DNA of 45,562 nucleotides from an uncultured Prevotellaceae bacterium (GTDB lineage: Bacteria > Bacteroidota > Bacteroidia > Bacteroidales > Bacteroidaceae), in assembly GCA_902770635.1 (NCBI GenBank), contig CACXTX010000033.1, positions 1 through 45,562 on the forward strand. The letters run 5' to 3'. Shown piece after piece: positions 1 through 8,672 of the stretch (its first letter is position 1; each line of letters starts with the position of its first letter). The notes under the pieces are model-generated. The model was not told where the DNA came from. It was given only the letters and a program-made list of their open reading frames with translations, and made no database searches. A program made the translations under genes and the position numbers.

Positions 1-1
1 G

Positions 2-1008
2 TCGTACAGGATATGGAGCGCCTACTCGAAGGAGAAGAACTGTGACGTGTATTGCGTGACACAGACGGTGACAGCCTATAATCAGGACCTGAAATGCGGT
101 CCTTCAAACAAATACAAATGGTATAACGGCGGCGATTGGGGCCCCTGGAAGGAGCTGGACAAAAAGGTGTCAGGACTTAAAAAAGACGTTTACGGCCCCT
201 ACATGAAGCAGATTTATACCAAGTGCGAGCTGAAGGACGGTAGTAACACCGTGAAGTTGGAGAACTATGCTCCGCAGAACAGCACATCGGGCGGACAGAC
301 GGAAACGAACGGCTTCACGTACGGTCTTGGTGCCGATGTCTCTGTTTCTGCCAGCGGACCGCAAGCGGGTATCAGCGGCAACATGTCGTGGAGCCACACC
401 GTGAGCGAGTTCAATGCCGACCTGAAGATGACGGCGTCGCCATCGGCTAGCGGAGTGACTGAGTGGACCTATACGGGAAGGGATGTGTCGTCGCACTTCA
501 CCACGACACCTTGGAAGAACCACACCCATGAATTCCCCCGCGACATACAGGTTACTACCTGCACGGTGGAACAGGCATGGGTGTGGACCGTTGCTGGCAG
601 CCAGTCGGAGACCGTCGTCATCCAGCCTACCTTCCAGTTGCAGGACGACTGGCTCACCTACGACCGAGCCTTGAACCACATCGCAGAGGCGTATGCCCAC
701 TACATCCATATTGGCGACAAGCGCGCGGTGACACCTATCGTCATCAACTGTCCGCCGCGTCACATCCAGACATGGAGCATGACGGTGAAGACCGATGCCG
801 AAGGTGCCGACGTGACGAAGATGCGCGACTATCTGGACCAACAGCTGCATCAGTACTTCCTGGCTTCAAGCATCTTCTATACCGTTCGTGCCGACCATAA
901 GCAGGCATACAACGAGGTATGCCCAAGACGGGCAGCTACACCATTGTATGGCGACAGACCGATGCCGGCGTCAACAGCGACAAGGAAGAGTTTGTGGTTA
1001 ACTATTAA
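2..1008 (+). CDS. Secreted-type protein, 5' truncated, probable frameshift near its end
   Basis: The reading frame is open from the left edge (base 2), so the true start lies outside the window; the first in-frame start-like codon is GTG at 47. The product is rich in Ser/Thr/Gly beta-strand sequence (for example the GADVSVSASG and GNMSWSHTVSEF stretches) and vaguely resembles beta-barrel pore-forming toxins of the leukocidin/hemolysin type, but I cannot prove this. In the continuous frame the last ~50 residues become Arg-rich and unlike the rest, ending at 1078. Moving to the next frame at about 914-920 gives a coherent tail (MPKTGSYTIVWRQTDAG onwards) that ends with TAA at 1006-1008, so I infer a one-base deletion or an equivalent indel there. 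The gene lies 75 bp upstream of a lipoprotein gene on the same strand and may be cotranscribed with it. Function unknown. Confidence 0.6.
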
Positions 1009-1082
1009 AGAAGAAGGAAGTAATCGACGAAGTCGCTTTGTACCTTTAGGTCAAAGAGGTAAGAGAACTCAAAAATAATAGA

Positions 1083-3770
1083 ATGATTATGAAGACTAAA
1101 AACCGTAATTTCCTGATTTCTGTAGTCCTGATAGGGATTGCAATGATGATGACAGCCTGTGTGGCTGAGCGAGACAATGCAGCGTGGTACAATCCGCTGG
1201 GTGATAAAATCTATGGGCTGTGGTATGCCGACTATCAAGAATCGGGTATCGTGGGCGTGGCCAAGACTCCCTACAGCCGCGTGGTGCAGGCTGTGAAGTT
1301 CAATGCCGACGGCACGGGAACGTGGTGGAAGATGATGTTTGCTGCCGACGATGCCAGCAAGCCCCTCGCTCTCTTTGGCGGACGCTATTTGGAGAATGGC
1401 ACCTTCGACTATAGCGTAGCTGCCGACGGCACCATCAGGGCAAAGCGCAGGGGCGAGAAGCAGTTGGATGGAAGCCCCATGGCCCTCACCTTCCACTTTG
1501 CCGACGGAGTCCTGACTACCCAGGACGGCGGAGCCACCCAGACACTGGCCGTAGCCCCCAAGGACTACGACAACGTGCTGCTCGCACTGGAGAACTCGAT
1601 GGGTGGCGCAGATGCCGACACCTATAACATCAACGACAAGGACTTTAAGGTAGATCAGTGGCGCCAGCAAGAGGCCATCTACATCTACGACGGTGTGAGC
1701 AAGGGCATCAAGGACGAAAATGGCAACGAGGGTTATGCAAGTGTCAACCTGCCTTGGTACAACGGAACGGTGATCAGCAACCTGCCGATGGATTTCTGCG
1801 CCGACATAACGCCTGAAAACGGATGGGAGTGGGTGCTCAACTACTGTGGTAGGCGTAGCACGCCTAACGGCAACTTCTTCGCCCTGTACAACAAATACCT
1901 CGGAATACTGCGCTTCTTCTACTATTTGCCTCAGGGCTACGGAGCTGGCAATGACCACCTGTGGCAGGTAACAATGACGCAGGGACTCTCCGACCGTTAC
2001 GACCTGCGCTATGGCATACCGTTGGACAAGACCGCCAATGCCAAGAATGCTTACGGTTTGACAGCGGACGGCACTTCTTGGGCAGACGACGTGACACCTT
2101 ATGTCGGCGCCATGAGCAACGATGGATGTATTATGCCTAATCCAGGGTGGTGGGCTTTCGATGTCGATCTCTCGACTTATCGCACAGAGACGATTGACCC
2201 CAATGCAGAGAAGATTCGTCTGCAGATGCGTTCGTGGTCCGATAGCCATGTCTCGCTCTTCAGCACCTTTACAGCTGAGAGCAAGGGCGATTTTATTGAT
2301 TTAACAAAGGCTTCTGCTAAAAAGTCAAAAGGTTTGTTTGGTAAGATAAAAGATGTTATCAAGACCGGTACAGGTCTTGCTAAAACCATCACCAGCTTAA
2401 GAAGCGGAGACGTTAAGGGCGGTATCAGCAATGGAATAGCGTTCGGAAAGGAAGCTATTAGTCTGAAATCTACCTTCTCTGGCGGAGGCGGAGGCGATTC
2501 CGGTCCAGCCCCAACAGGTACTATCTCGTTTACTACCCAGGGTACTGCCAACATCGATGGTGTCATCAGCACTTCGCAGCCCACCGTAGGCATTGTTACG
2601 CCCACATTCCCCCTCGCAACGGATTTCTCTAGCACTTCGACGGTCGGGCAAGGTGTATGGAACCTGAAGACAGCTCCTAAGATATACACCACCAATAGTG
2701 CGAATACCTACTTCATGTTCATACCAAAAGACGATCAATATAGCAAAACGGACCGTTGGCTTGTAGATGCTGCCCACTGGTCGTTCTTCGACCCCAGCAG
2801 CGTAGAGGTGGTTCTCAATCCGAACGTATTCCCCGAGGATCAGATAGAGTGGATGCAGGTGGACGCAGTGGCTGGCTTGCGCAACTCTTTGACAAGGAAT
2901 GAGGTGGACACGTTCAGAACTACGATGGGCATGGAGCCTCTTACTACAAAGAACTTCGTAGATGACCAGGTGCGCTGGACAAAATCTTACGGAAGTGAAG
3001 TAGACGACTATGTGTTCAACTTCATAGCCGCAGAGGGTTCCCCAGAACAGACATTAGAAAACCTAACTTACCCGAAACCTATCATAAATGATAAAACTGG
3101 CTATCAAATACATGGAAGAAGTAAACGAGAAGATGTTGTATACTCAGGAGACGATGTTGATTATAAAATAACTATAGATCAAGTACCGATAACTTTCGGT
3201 CCCGCAACGAAAGACGAATATATTATCGAGCCGCAGATTGTGTTCTGGAGAGATGGATTGGGTTATATGTGGGAAGAGGGAAATTCGATGTGTTATAAGT
3301 ATAAAAGTGTTATCGCTACTGAGAACAGAGCAGATGACAGATTTGGTAAATCTGGTTATGATAAAAACTATATCGAATCTGGAAAATTTAATCCGGATTC
3401 AGTTGATAATGGAAGTAGTGGCTATATCGTTGGTTATGATAAACATGGTAAGAATGGGTATCCCACGCGTTCTACTCCTATAATAGACATTAAGCACATC
3501 CCTGTTCGTTTCCCGGCAGCTGAAATCAATGTGACGCTGACCATCAAGATGAAGAATATGGCTGACCCCATCGTCTATAACCGTATTTACCTTCCTGAAT
3601 ATGAATATGTGAGGGTGGTAGGCGACGAGCAGGCATCACTGGCAATACTCGACCGCATACTGGCGAAGAAGAACCTCAGCCCGAAGACCGCTGGTCACAC
3701 TCAGAGCTACGACTTCCAGGCTGCCCGCATCAACAAGTGCTTCAAGTATCTTTTTGGCTACTCCAGATAA
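1083..3770 (+). CDS. Large lipoprotein, 895 aa, function unknown
   Basis: It starts at ATG 1083 (MIMKTKNRN) with a second possible ATG two codons on. Residues 1-26 form a lipoprotein signal peptide: positive n-region, hydrophobic core, lipobox MMTAC, so the mature protein should be lipid-anchored. The segment after the signal, with the motif GDKIYGLWYADY and then FNADGTGTWWKM, looks like a lipocalin-like beta-sandwich, a weak resemblance. Around residues 400-475 there is a Lys-rich and then Gly-rich linker (SGGGGGDSGPAP). The C-terminal half is beta-rich and unrecognised. Bases of roughly 3060-3480 are more AT-rich than the rest of the gene. The gene follows the truncated secreted-type gene and ends at a strong terminator. 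I see no catalytic motif and give no specific function. Confidence 0.75.
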   Translation: MIMKTKNRNFLISVVLIGIAMMMTACVAERDNAAWYNPLGDKIYGLWYADYQESGIVGVAKTPYSRVVQAVKFNADGTGTWWKMMFAADDASKPLALFGGRYLENGTFDYSVAADGTIRAKRRGEKQLDGSPMALTFHFADGVLTTQDGGATQTLAVAPKDYDNVLLALENSMGGADADTYNINDKDFKVDQWRQQEAIYIYDGVSKGIKDENGNEGYASVNLPWYNGTVISNLPMDFCADITPENGWEWVLNYCGRRSTPNGNFFALYNKYLGILRFFYYLPQGYGAGNDHLWQVTMTQGLSDRYDLRYGIPLDKTANAKNAYGLTADGTSWADDVTPYVGAMSNDGCIMPNPGWWAFDVDLSTYRTETIDPNAEKIRLQMRSWSDSHVSLFSTFTAESKGDFIDLTKASAKKSKGLFGKIKDVIKTGTGLAKTITSLRSGDVKGGISNGIAFGKEAISLKSTFSGGGGGDSGPAPTGTISFTTQGTANIDGVISTSQPTVGIVTPTFPLATDFSSTSTVGQGVWNLKTAPKIYTTNSANTYFMFIPKDDQYSKTDRWLVDAAHWSFFDPSSVEVVLNPNVFPEDQIEWMQVDAVAGLRNSLTRNEVDTFRTTMGMEPLTTKNFVDDQVRWTKSYGSEVDDYVFNFIAAEGSPEQTLENLTYPKPIINDKTGYQIHGRSKREDVVYSGDDVDYKITIDQVPITFGPATKDEYIIEPQIVFWRDGLGYMWEEGNSMCYKYKSVIATENRADDRFGKSGYDKNYIESGKFNPDSVDNGSSGYIVGYDKHGKNGYPTRSTPIIDIKHIPVRFPAAEINVTLTIKMKNMADPIVYNRIYLPEYEYVRVVGDEQASLAILDRILAKKNLSPKTAGHTQSYDFQAARINKCFKYLFGYSR

Positions 3771-3812
3771 AAAACAATCACAGCGGGCTAAAAACCCGCT
3801 GTGATTGTTTTT
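3771..3812. terminator. Bidirectional intrinsic terminator
   Basis: A perfect 17-bp inverted repeat (3771-3787 and 3795-3811) with a 7-nt loop is flanked by A residues on the left and a T run on the right. It directly follows the stop codon of the lipoprotein gene and lies 58 bp from the 3' end of convergent glnN, so it can stop transcription from both sides. Confidence 0.92.
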
Positions 3813-3869
3813 ACCTCATACTCCTGACGATATTGACGATCAAGACAATTGATGCAAATTAAAGTTTGT

Positions 3870-6083
3870 TTATCTGATAAACAGTAGTTCACGATATTTG
3901 GGCAAGGTCCAGAGACCGTCCTCGACAATCAATTCGAGCTTGTCAATCTCCATGCGGATGGCTTCCATCTTGGGACAGACGGTGTCGTGGTACTGAATGG
4001 CGCGCTGGTGGATGTTCTCCACGCGGTTGGCAACACGACGGGCCTCGGTGAGGTCTTCTACCAACTGCTCAATCCTTTCGGTACGTTCTGCGATTTCCTC
4101 GATGAGCTTCATGTTACGTGAGGACAGACGGTCAGCCTTATCAGCGCTGAACACTTCCTTCATGCCCTGTACGTTCTTGATGAGTTTGGACTGATAGTGC
4201 GTGCAGACGGGGATGATATGGTTCATGGCGAGGTCGCCCAGTACACGGGCCTCTATCTGTACGGTCTTGACGTACATCTCCCATTTCACCTCGTTGCGAG
4301 CCTCCAGCTCCTTGCGGTTCATGACCTTGGTGCTCTCGTGCTCGAAGATGACAGGGCACGACTTCTCGACATCTAATCCACGCTTGGCAGCCTCTTTCAC
4401 CCATGCCTCAGAGTAGCCATTGCCATCGAAACGGACGGGCTTGCAGGTGGTGATATCCTCGCGGAGCACTTCCACCAGGGCGTGGAACTTGGCGGTGTGG
4501 CCTGTGCCTGCCTTGTATTCGGGGCGTTCAGAGAACTCGGCAATCTTCTTATCGACACGCTCCTTGAACGAGGTGAGTGCTTCGGCCATTGCGGCATTGA
4601 GCGCTATCATGGCTGAGGCACAGTTGACGCTGGAACCAGGTGCACGGAACTCGAAGCGATTGCCCGTAAAGGCAAAGGGCGACGTGCGGTTGCGGTCGGT
4701 ATTGTCGATGATGAGGTCGGGAATCTGTGGGATATCAATCTGCATGTTCTTCTTGCCCTTGACCACCGATGTCTCGCCACGCTCAATCTTGTCAAGCAAC
4801 TCGGTGAGCTGGGTGCCCAGGAACGACGAGATAATGGCGGGAGGTGCCTCGTTGCCACCCAGACGGTGCGCATTGGTGGCAGACATGATAGAAGCCTTCA
4901 GCAGTCCGTTGTGGCGATAGACAGCCATCAGCGTCTCTACAATAAAGGTGACGAAACGCAGGGTCTCGTTGGCTGCATCTTCTGGCTTCATGCCTTCAGT
5001 CTTGCCTGGAGCATGCAGCAAAACGCCTGTATCTGTTGACAGGCTCCAGTTGTTGTGCTTGCCACTTCCGTTGATGCCATCGAAAGGCTTCTCGTGCAAC
5101 AATACGCGGAAACCGTGCTTGCGAGCCACCTTCTTCATCAGCGACATGAGCAGCATGTTATGGTCAACGGCCAGGTTGCACTCTTCAAAGATGGGGGCCA
5201 GCTCAAACTGGTTGGGGGCTACTTCGTTGTGGCGAGTCTTTACGGGAATGGCCAGTTCAAGGGCCTGAATCTCCAAATCCTTCATGAATGCCTGTACACG
5301 GTCGGGTATGGTTCCGAAATAGTGGTCGTCCATCTGCTGGTTCTTGGCACTCTCGTGACCCATCAGCGTACGTCCTGTCATGAGCAGGTCGGGACGGGCA
5401 GAATAAAGGCCTTCATCTACGAGGAAATACTCTTGTTCCCAACCCAGGTTAACCTGCACCTTCGTCACGTTGTCGTAGAAATACTGGCAGACGTCCTTGG
5501 CAGCCTTGCCAACAGCATGCAGCGAACGGAGTAGGGGAGCCTTGTAGTCCAAAGCCTCGCCGGTATAGGCAATAAATATAGTAGGAATACACAGCGTGTC
5601 GTCAATGATGAAAACGGGTGATGTTGGGTCCCAGGCACTATAGCCACGAGCCTCGAAGGTGTTGCGGATGCCACCGTTAGGGAACGACGACGCATCGGGC
5701 TCTTGCTGTACCAGCAATTTTCCTGAGAAAGTCTCAATCATACCTCCCTTGCCATCGTGCTCTACGAAAGCGTCATGTTTCTCGGCAGTACCCTCTGTCA
5801 GGGGTTGGAACCAGTGTGTATAGTGGGTCACACCCATTTCCATAGCCCACTGTTTCATGCCAGCAGCCACAGCGTCAGCTATGGAACGGTCCAGTCGGGC
5901 ACCATTTTCTATCACGTCAACCATCTTGCTGTAAACCTCAGCAGGCAGGTATTTGTACATCTTCTGTTTCGTGAAGACGTACTTGCCAAAAAACTCTGAG
6001 GGACGCTCCTTGGGTGTCTTTACTTCAAGGGCACGCTTCTTAAAAGCCTCTTCTACTACCTGAAATCTTAAATTGTTTGCCAT
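3870..6083 (-). CDS. glnN: Glutamine synthetase type III (GSIII)
   Basis: It makes glutamine from glutamate, ammonia and ATP in the cytoplasm. The 737-aa length fits the GSIII family (about 700-730 aa), much longer than GSI. Family motifs are present in order: N-terminal FFGKYVFTKQKMYKYL (31-46), the metal/glutamate-binding WEQEYF (215-220), RHNEVAPNQFELAP (284-297), SGKHNNWSLST (340-350), and NRTSPFAFTGNRFEFRAPGS (465-484). The start ATG at 6083 gives the expected MANNLRFQVVEEAF N-terminus. It is the last gene of a minus-strand set aguA-aguB-glnN with only 30 bp between aguB and glnN, so cotranscription is likely. Both upstream enzymes release ammonia, which GSIII could capture; that link is inference. 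Confidence 0.97.
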   Translation of the reverse strand: MANNLRFQVVEEAFKKRALEVKTPKERPSEFFGKYVFTKQKMYKYLPAEVYSKMVDVIENGARLDRSIADAVAAGMKQWAMEMGVTHYTHWFQPLTEGTAEKHDAFVEHDGKGGMIETFSGKLLVQQEPDASSFPNGGIRNTFEARGYSAWDPTSPVFIIDDTLCIPTIFIAYTGEALDYKAPLLRSLHAVGKAAKDVCQYFYDNVTKVQVNLGWEQEYFLVDEGLYSARPDLLMTGRTLMGHESAKNQQMDDHYFGTIPDRVQAFMKDLEIQALELAIPVKTRHNEVAPNQFELAPIFEECNLAVDHNMLLMSLMKKVARKHGFRVLLHEKPFDGINGSGKHNNWSLSTDTGVLLHAPGKTEGMKPEDAANETLRFVTFIVETLMAVYRHNGLLKASIMSATNAHRLGGNEAPPAIISSFLGTQLTELLDKIERGETSVVKGKKNMQIDIPQIPDLIIDNTDRNRTSPFAFTGNRFEFRAPGSSVNCASAMIALNAAMAEALTSFKERVDKKIAEFSERPEYKAGTGHTAKFHALVEVLREDITTCKPVRFDGNGYSEAWVKEAAKRGLDVEKSCPVIFEHESTKVMNRKELEARNEVKWEMYVKTVQIEARVLGDLAMNHIIPVCTHYQSKLIKNVQGMKEVFSADKADRLSSRNMKLIEEIAERTERIEQLVEDLTEARRVANRVENIHQRAIQYHDTVCPKMEAIRMEIDKLELIVEDGLWTLPKYRELLFIR

Positions 6084-6090
6084 TTTTCAA

Positions 6091-6119
6091 TTTACTATTG
6101 GACTATTTACTATTTACAA
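6091..6119. repeat. Heptad repeat TTTACTA type between aguB and glnN
   Basis: Heptamers TTTACTA (6091-6097), TTTACTA (6106-6112) and TTTACAA (6113-6119), with an 8-nt variant between, fill most of the 30-bp spacer and overlap the aguB stop codon. The same 7-bp periodicity with other units recurs in spacers up to 18.6 kb. Confidence 0.7.
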
Positions 6120-6995
6120 TTCGTCAATGAAACGGCGAGTGATGTCGCCATAATTCTCTATTCTCCTGTCGCGCAGGAAAGGCCACCAGCGGCGCACTTG
6201 CTCTGAACGCTGCATGTCCACCTCGACAAGGGTTGTGACCTCTTGGTCTTTGGGTGCTTCGAAAAGCAGTTCGCCCTGTGGACCAGCCACAAAGGAGGTT
6301 CCCCAGAACTGGATGCCGTTGGTCTGCTGGCTGGGGTCTGGCTCCAAACCTACACGGTTGACAGTTACCACGGGTAGTCCGTTAGCTACGGCATGTCCAC
6401 GCTGAACGGTCTGCCAGGCCATCCGCTGACGCTCCTGTTCGTCGGGGGTGTCACTGCTCTCATAGCCGATGGCTGTAGGATAAATCAACAGGTCAGCACC
6501 TTGCAGTGCCATCAGGCGGGCAGCCTCTGGATACCACTGATCCCAACAGACCAGTACTCCCAGACGACCTACTGAGGTCTGAATGGGGTGGAAACCCAAG
6601 TCGCCAGGGGTGAAGTAGAACTTCTCATAGTAGGCAGGGTCGTCGGGAATATGCATCTTGCGGTATTTGCCTGCTATGGTTCCGTCTTTTTCCAGCACCA
6701 CAGCTGTGTTGTGATACAAGCCTGGTGCACGACGCTCAAACAGTGAGGTGACGATGACGACACCCAACTCCTTAGCCAAGTTTCCAAAAAACTCGGTGGA
6801 AGGGCCTGGGATGGGCTCTGCCAAGTCGAAGTTGTTGACATCCTCTACTTGACAAAAGTACAGAGAGTTATGCAACTCCTGCAACACTATGAGTTCTGCG
6901 CCCTGCTTAGCCAGTTCGCGTATCTTCGTAGCCAGATGCTGCATGTTCTGCTTCACGTTAGCCACGTTCTGTTGTTGTATCAGTCCTATCTTCAT
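6114..6995 (-). CDS. aguB: N-carbamoylputrescine amidohydrolase
   Basis: It hydrolyses N-carbamoylputrescine to putrescine, CO2 and ammonia, the second step after agmatine deiminase. The product is a nitrilase-superfamily enzyme of 293 aa with the Glu-Lys-Cys triad visible as E40 (LIVLQELHN), K113 (YRKMHIPDD) and C150 (GVLVCWDQWYPEAAR). I chose ATG 6995 (MKIGLIQQQN) because it matches the family N-terminus; a start seven codons upstream (7016) would lie in a heptad repeat array. It lies between aguA (35 bp) and glnN (30 bp) on the same strand and is probably in one operon with them. Confidence 0.96.
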   Translation of the reverse strand: MKIGLIQQQNVANVKQNMQHLATKIRELAKQGAELIVLQELHNSLYFCQVEDVNNFDLAEPIPGPSTEFFGNLAKELGVVIVTSLFERRAPGLYHNTAVVLEKDGTIAGKYRKMHIPDDPAYYEKFYFTPGDLGFHPIQTSVGRLGVLVCWDQWYPEAARLMALQGADLLIYPTAIGYESSDTPDEQERQRMAWQTVQRGHAVANGLPVVTVNRVGLEPDPSQQTNGIQFWGTSFVAGPQGELLFEAPKDQEVTTLVEVDMQRSEQVRRWWPFLRDRRIENYGDITRRFIDEL

Positions 6996-7000
6996 TTTAC

Positions 7001-7028
7001 ACTCTTCACTCTTCACTCTTCACTCTTC
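7001..7028. repeat. Heptad repeat (ACTCTTC)x4
   Basis: Four perfect head-to-tail copies of ACTCTTC (plus strand) fill the aguA-aguB spacer. On the transcribed minus strand this is a purine-rich GAAGAGT array ending five bases before the aguB start codon. Confidence 0.92.
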
Positions 7029-7030
7029 AC

Positions 7031-8038
7031 TTAATAATACTGCATGGTGCAACAATGCAGACTTCCATGTTGCTTGATAACCGCACGACAGTCTATGCCT
7101 ACAATTTCTCTGTCGGGGAAGGCCTGCTGGATGATGCGCTTAGCCTCTTGGTCAAGGTCGGGCTGGTTGTAGGTGGGCACCAGTACGGCACCGTTAATGA
7201 CCAGATAGTTAGCGTATGTAGCAGGCAGACGCTCACCTTCATCATAGATAGGATGTGGCAACGGCAATTTCAAAAGCCTGTATGGTTGTCCTGCTATGGT
7301 GCGCAACGTTCTCAGCTCTTCTTCCATGCGTGCGAGATCAGGATGCTCCTCATCACCTCCTATATATAATAAGGTGTCGTCAGGACAGATGCGCACCAAG
7401 GTGTCGATATGTCCATCGGTATCGTCACCTATAAGACTGCCATGATTAATCCAAACGATGCGCTCAGCACCCAGGTATTCTTTCAGCTTGGCCTCTATGT
7501 CCTGTTGTGACAGCGGTTGGTTGCGATGCGGAGCCATGAGGCAACAGGTGGTTGTAAACACCGTTCCTTTACCGTCACTCTCAATACTTCCACCTTCCAG
7601 CACAAAATCCAGATGAGGCTCGTACAAGCCTTTGACTAAACCTTTTACAAAGAGATGTTTGTTAATCTGATTGTCCAGCTCTGCAGGGAACTTCTCACCC
7701 CATCCGTTGAACTGGAAGTCAAGGAGGATGAGGTCTGAGGGCTGAGGGCTGAGGTCTGAAGCCTCTTCAACGGTGATGAAGCCATGATCACGAGCCCACG
7801 TGTCGTTGGAAGTGAGAGGTAAGAGGTGAGAGGTAAGAGGTAAGAGTTCGGATTGAAGCTCTTTGGGTGCAACAATCAACACATCTTCGCGCTTACGGAT
7901 TTCGCGAGCCATTTCCTCATAGACTGCCGTGATTTCCGGTAGCATAGGAGCCCAGTCAGTACCCTCGTGCGGCCACGTCAGCTGCACGGCTTTTTGAGGT
8001 TCCCATTCGGCAGGCATACGCCTCTTTTTCGCTTTCAT
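7031..8038 (-). CDS. aguA: Agmatine deiminase with repeat-derived inserts
   Basis: It converts agmatine to N-carbamoylputrescine and ammonia. The 335-aa protein has the peptidylarginine-deiminase-type motifs: WPHEGTDW near the N-terminus, NDTWARDHGFITV, LDFQFNGWGEKFP, the EGGSIESDG loop, NHGSLIGDDTDGHID, and the C-terminal HGSLHCCTMQ holding the nucleophilic Cys. I chose ATG 8038 (MKAKKRRMPAEWEP); the reading frame is open upstream but that part is a non-coding spacer. A promoter -7 element ends only five bases before this ATG, so the mRNA may be leaderless. Two loops are encoded by 7-bp tandem repeats (7730-7764 and 7812-7846), giving LLPLTSHLLPLTS and SDLSPQPSDL, which are not typical of the family. 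It should act with aguB next door. Confidence 0.95.
   Translation of the reverse strand: MKAKKRRMPAEWEPQKAVQLTWPHEGTDWAPMLPEITAVYEEMAREIRKREDVLIVAPKELQSELLPLTSHLLPLTSNDTWARDHGFITVEEASDLSPQPSDLILLDFQFNGWGEKFPAELDNQINKHLFVKGLVKGLYEPHLDFVLEGGSIESDGKGTVFTTTCCLMAPHRNQPLSQQDIEAKLKEYLGAERIVWINHGSLIGDDTDGHIDTLVRICPDDTLLYIGGDEEHPDLARMEEELRTLRTIAGQPYRLLKLPLPHPIYDEGERLPATYANYLVINGAVLVPTYNQPDLDQEAKRIIQQAFPDREIVGIDCRAVIKQHGSLHCCTMQYY
7730..7764. repeat. Heptad repeat inside aguA, five copies
   Basis: Units GAGGTCT, GAGGGCT, GAGGGCT, GAGGTCT and GAAGCCT run head to tail within the coding sequence and encode a Ser/Pro/Leu loop just before the LDFQFNGWG motif. Confidence 0.85.
7812..7846. repeat. Heptad repeat inside aguA, five copies
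   Basis: Units GTGAGAG, GTAAGAG, GTGAGAG, GTAAGAG and GTAAGAG run head to tail in the coding sequence. Translation gives a 7-residue repeat LLPLTSH/LLPLTSN directly before NDTWARDHG. Confidence 0.88.
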
Positions 8039-8043
8039 GGCTG

Positions 8044-8076
8044 CAAAGGTAGTGCAAACCGAATGAAAAACCAAAA
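8044..8076 (-). promoter_or_regulatory. aguA promoter, near-leaderless
   Basis: On the minus strand, TTTTGG (8071-8076), a 19-bp spacer and TACCTTTG (8044-8051) match the Bacteroidota -33/-7 consensus. The aguA ATG begins at 8038, so transcription should start at or next to the start codon. Confidence 0.75.
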
Positions 8077-8135
8077 TTATTTGGGTTTTTCTGAGGTGCA
8101 GCCTACCTAAGACAATGGTCAAAGGTACAAAAAGA

Positions 8136-8163
8136 AGTGAAAAATGAAAAGTGAAAAGTGAAA
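8136..8163. repeat. Heptad repeat (AGTGAAA)x4
   Basis: Units AGTGAAA, AATGAAA, AGTGAAA and AGTGAAA lie in the divergent aguA/ABC-ATPase spacer, just upstream of the plus-strand promoter. Confidence 0.88.
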
Positions 8164-8165
8164 AA

Positions 8166-8197
8166 TTTGGTTTTTCACTCACGATTTCGTAATTTTG
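8166..8197 (+). promoter_or_regulatory. Promoter of the short ABC ATPase gene
   Basis: TTTG at 8166-8169, a 20-bp spacer and TAATTTTG at 8190-8197. The first ATG (8199) lies two bases after the -7 element; starts at 8208 or 8211 would sit within a few bases of the transcript start. Confidence 0.7.
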
Positions 8198-8207
8198 CAT
8201 GCAAATT

Positions 8208-8672
8208 ATGATGTTGGAACTGCATAATGTGACGATAGGTCAGCAGATTCGTTCGCTGTCAATGGCACTTAGCGATGGTCAGCTGGTGAATATCACGGGT
8301 CAGAAAGGCTCGGGAAAAACTACGTTGTTGCGTGCTTTGCTGGGCTTTATACCTGTTGATAGCGGTCATATCAGCATCGATGGAGAGCTTTTGACACCCC
8401 TGTCAGCCCCCTATTTCCGTAGGCAGATGGCCTATGTGCCCCAAAATTTGTCATTACCAGAAGGTTTTCATGGGGTATCTACAGACTATGTACAACTGCT
8501 TCGCAAGGCGGTTGACTCCGGTAAAATGCTGCTGATAGTCGATGAACCATTAAAGGAACTGGGTGAAGAAGACCAGCGGACGGTTGACTGCATGTTGATG
8601 GAGGCAGTGCGGCGTGGTGCGATGGTGGTGACGGTTAATTCCCGATTTACACAAAATCAAGTCAGTCTATGA
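8208..8672 (+). CDS. Short ABC-type ATPase domain lacking the signature motif
   Basis: The ~154-aa product has Walker A GQKGSGKTTLLRALLG (about 31-46), a Q-loop AYVPQNLSL (about 75-83) and Walker B MLLIVDEP (about 107-114). The usual alpha-helical region with the LSGGQ signature is missing: only ~24 residues separate the Q-loop from Walker B instead of about 80, and the H-loop His is replaced (VTVNSRF). It could bind ATP but should not form a normal composite ATPase site. Starts at 8199, 8208 and 8211 are all in frame; 8208/8211 suit the promoter position better. The stop codon overlaps the next gene's ATG by 4 bp, suggesting a coupled pair with a small membrane protein. The target process is unknown. 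Confidence 0.8.
   Translation: MMLELHNVTIGQQIRSLSMALSDGQLVNITGQKGSGKTTLLRALLGFIPVDSGHISIDGELLTPLSAPYFRRQMAYVPQNLSLPEGFHGVSTDYVQLLRKAVDSGKMLLIVDEPLKELGEEDQRTVDCMLMEAVRRGAMVVTVNSRFTQNQVSL

Noticed and set aside
170-850. 226-codon open frame on the minus strand opposite the first gene
   Set aside because: It has Arg/His/Val-rich shadow composition and lies fully inside a gene whose plus-strand frame has coherent secreted-protein sequence.
1005-2249. Long open frame on the minus strand opposite the lipoprotein gene
   Set aside because: It is a shadow of the GC-rich codons of the plus-strand gene; no promoter and no recognisable protein.
5055-5534. 159-codon plus-strand frame inside glnN
   Set aside because: Antisense shadow of a strongly conserved glutamine synthetase gene.
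7001-7028. CRISPR array
   Set aside because: The repeats are 7 bp without spacers; simple tandem arrays. No cas gene is present.
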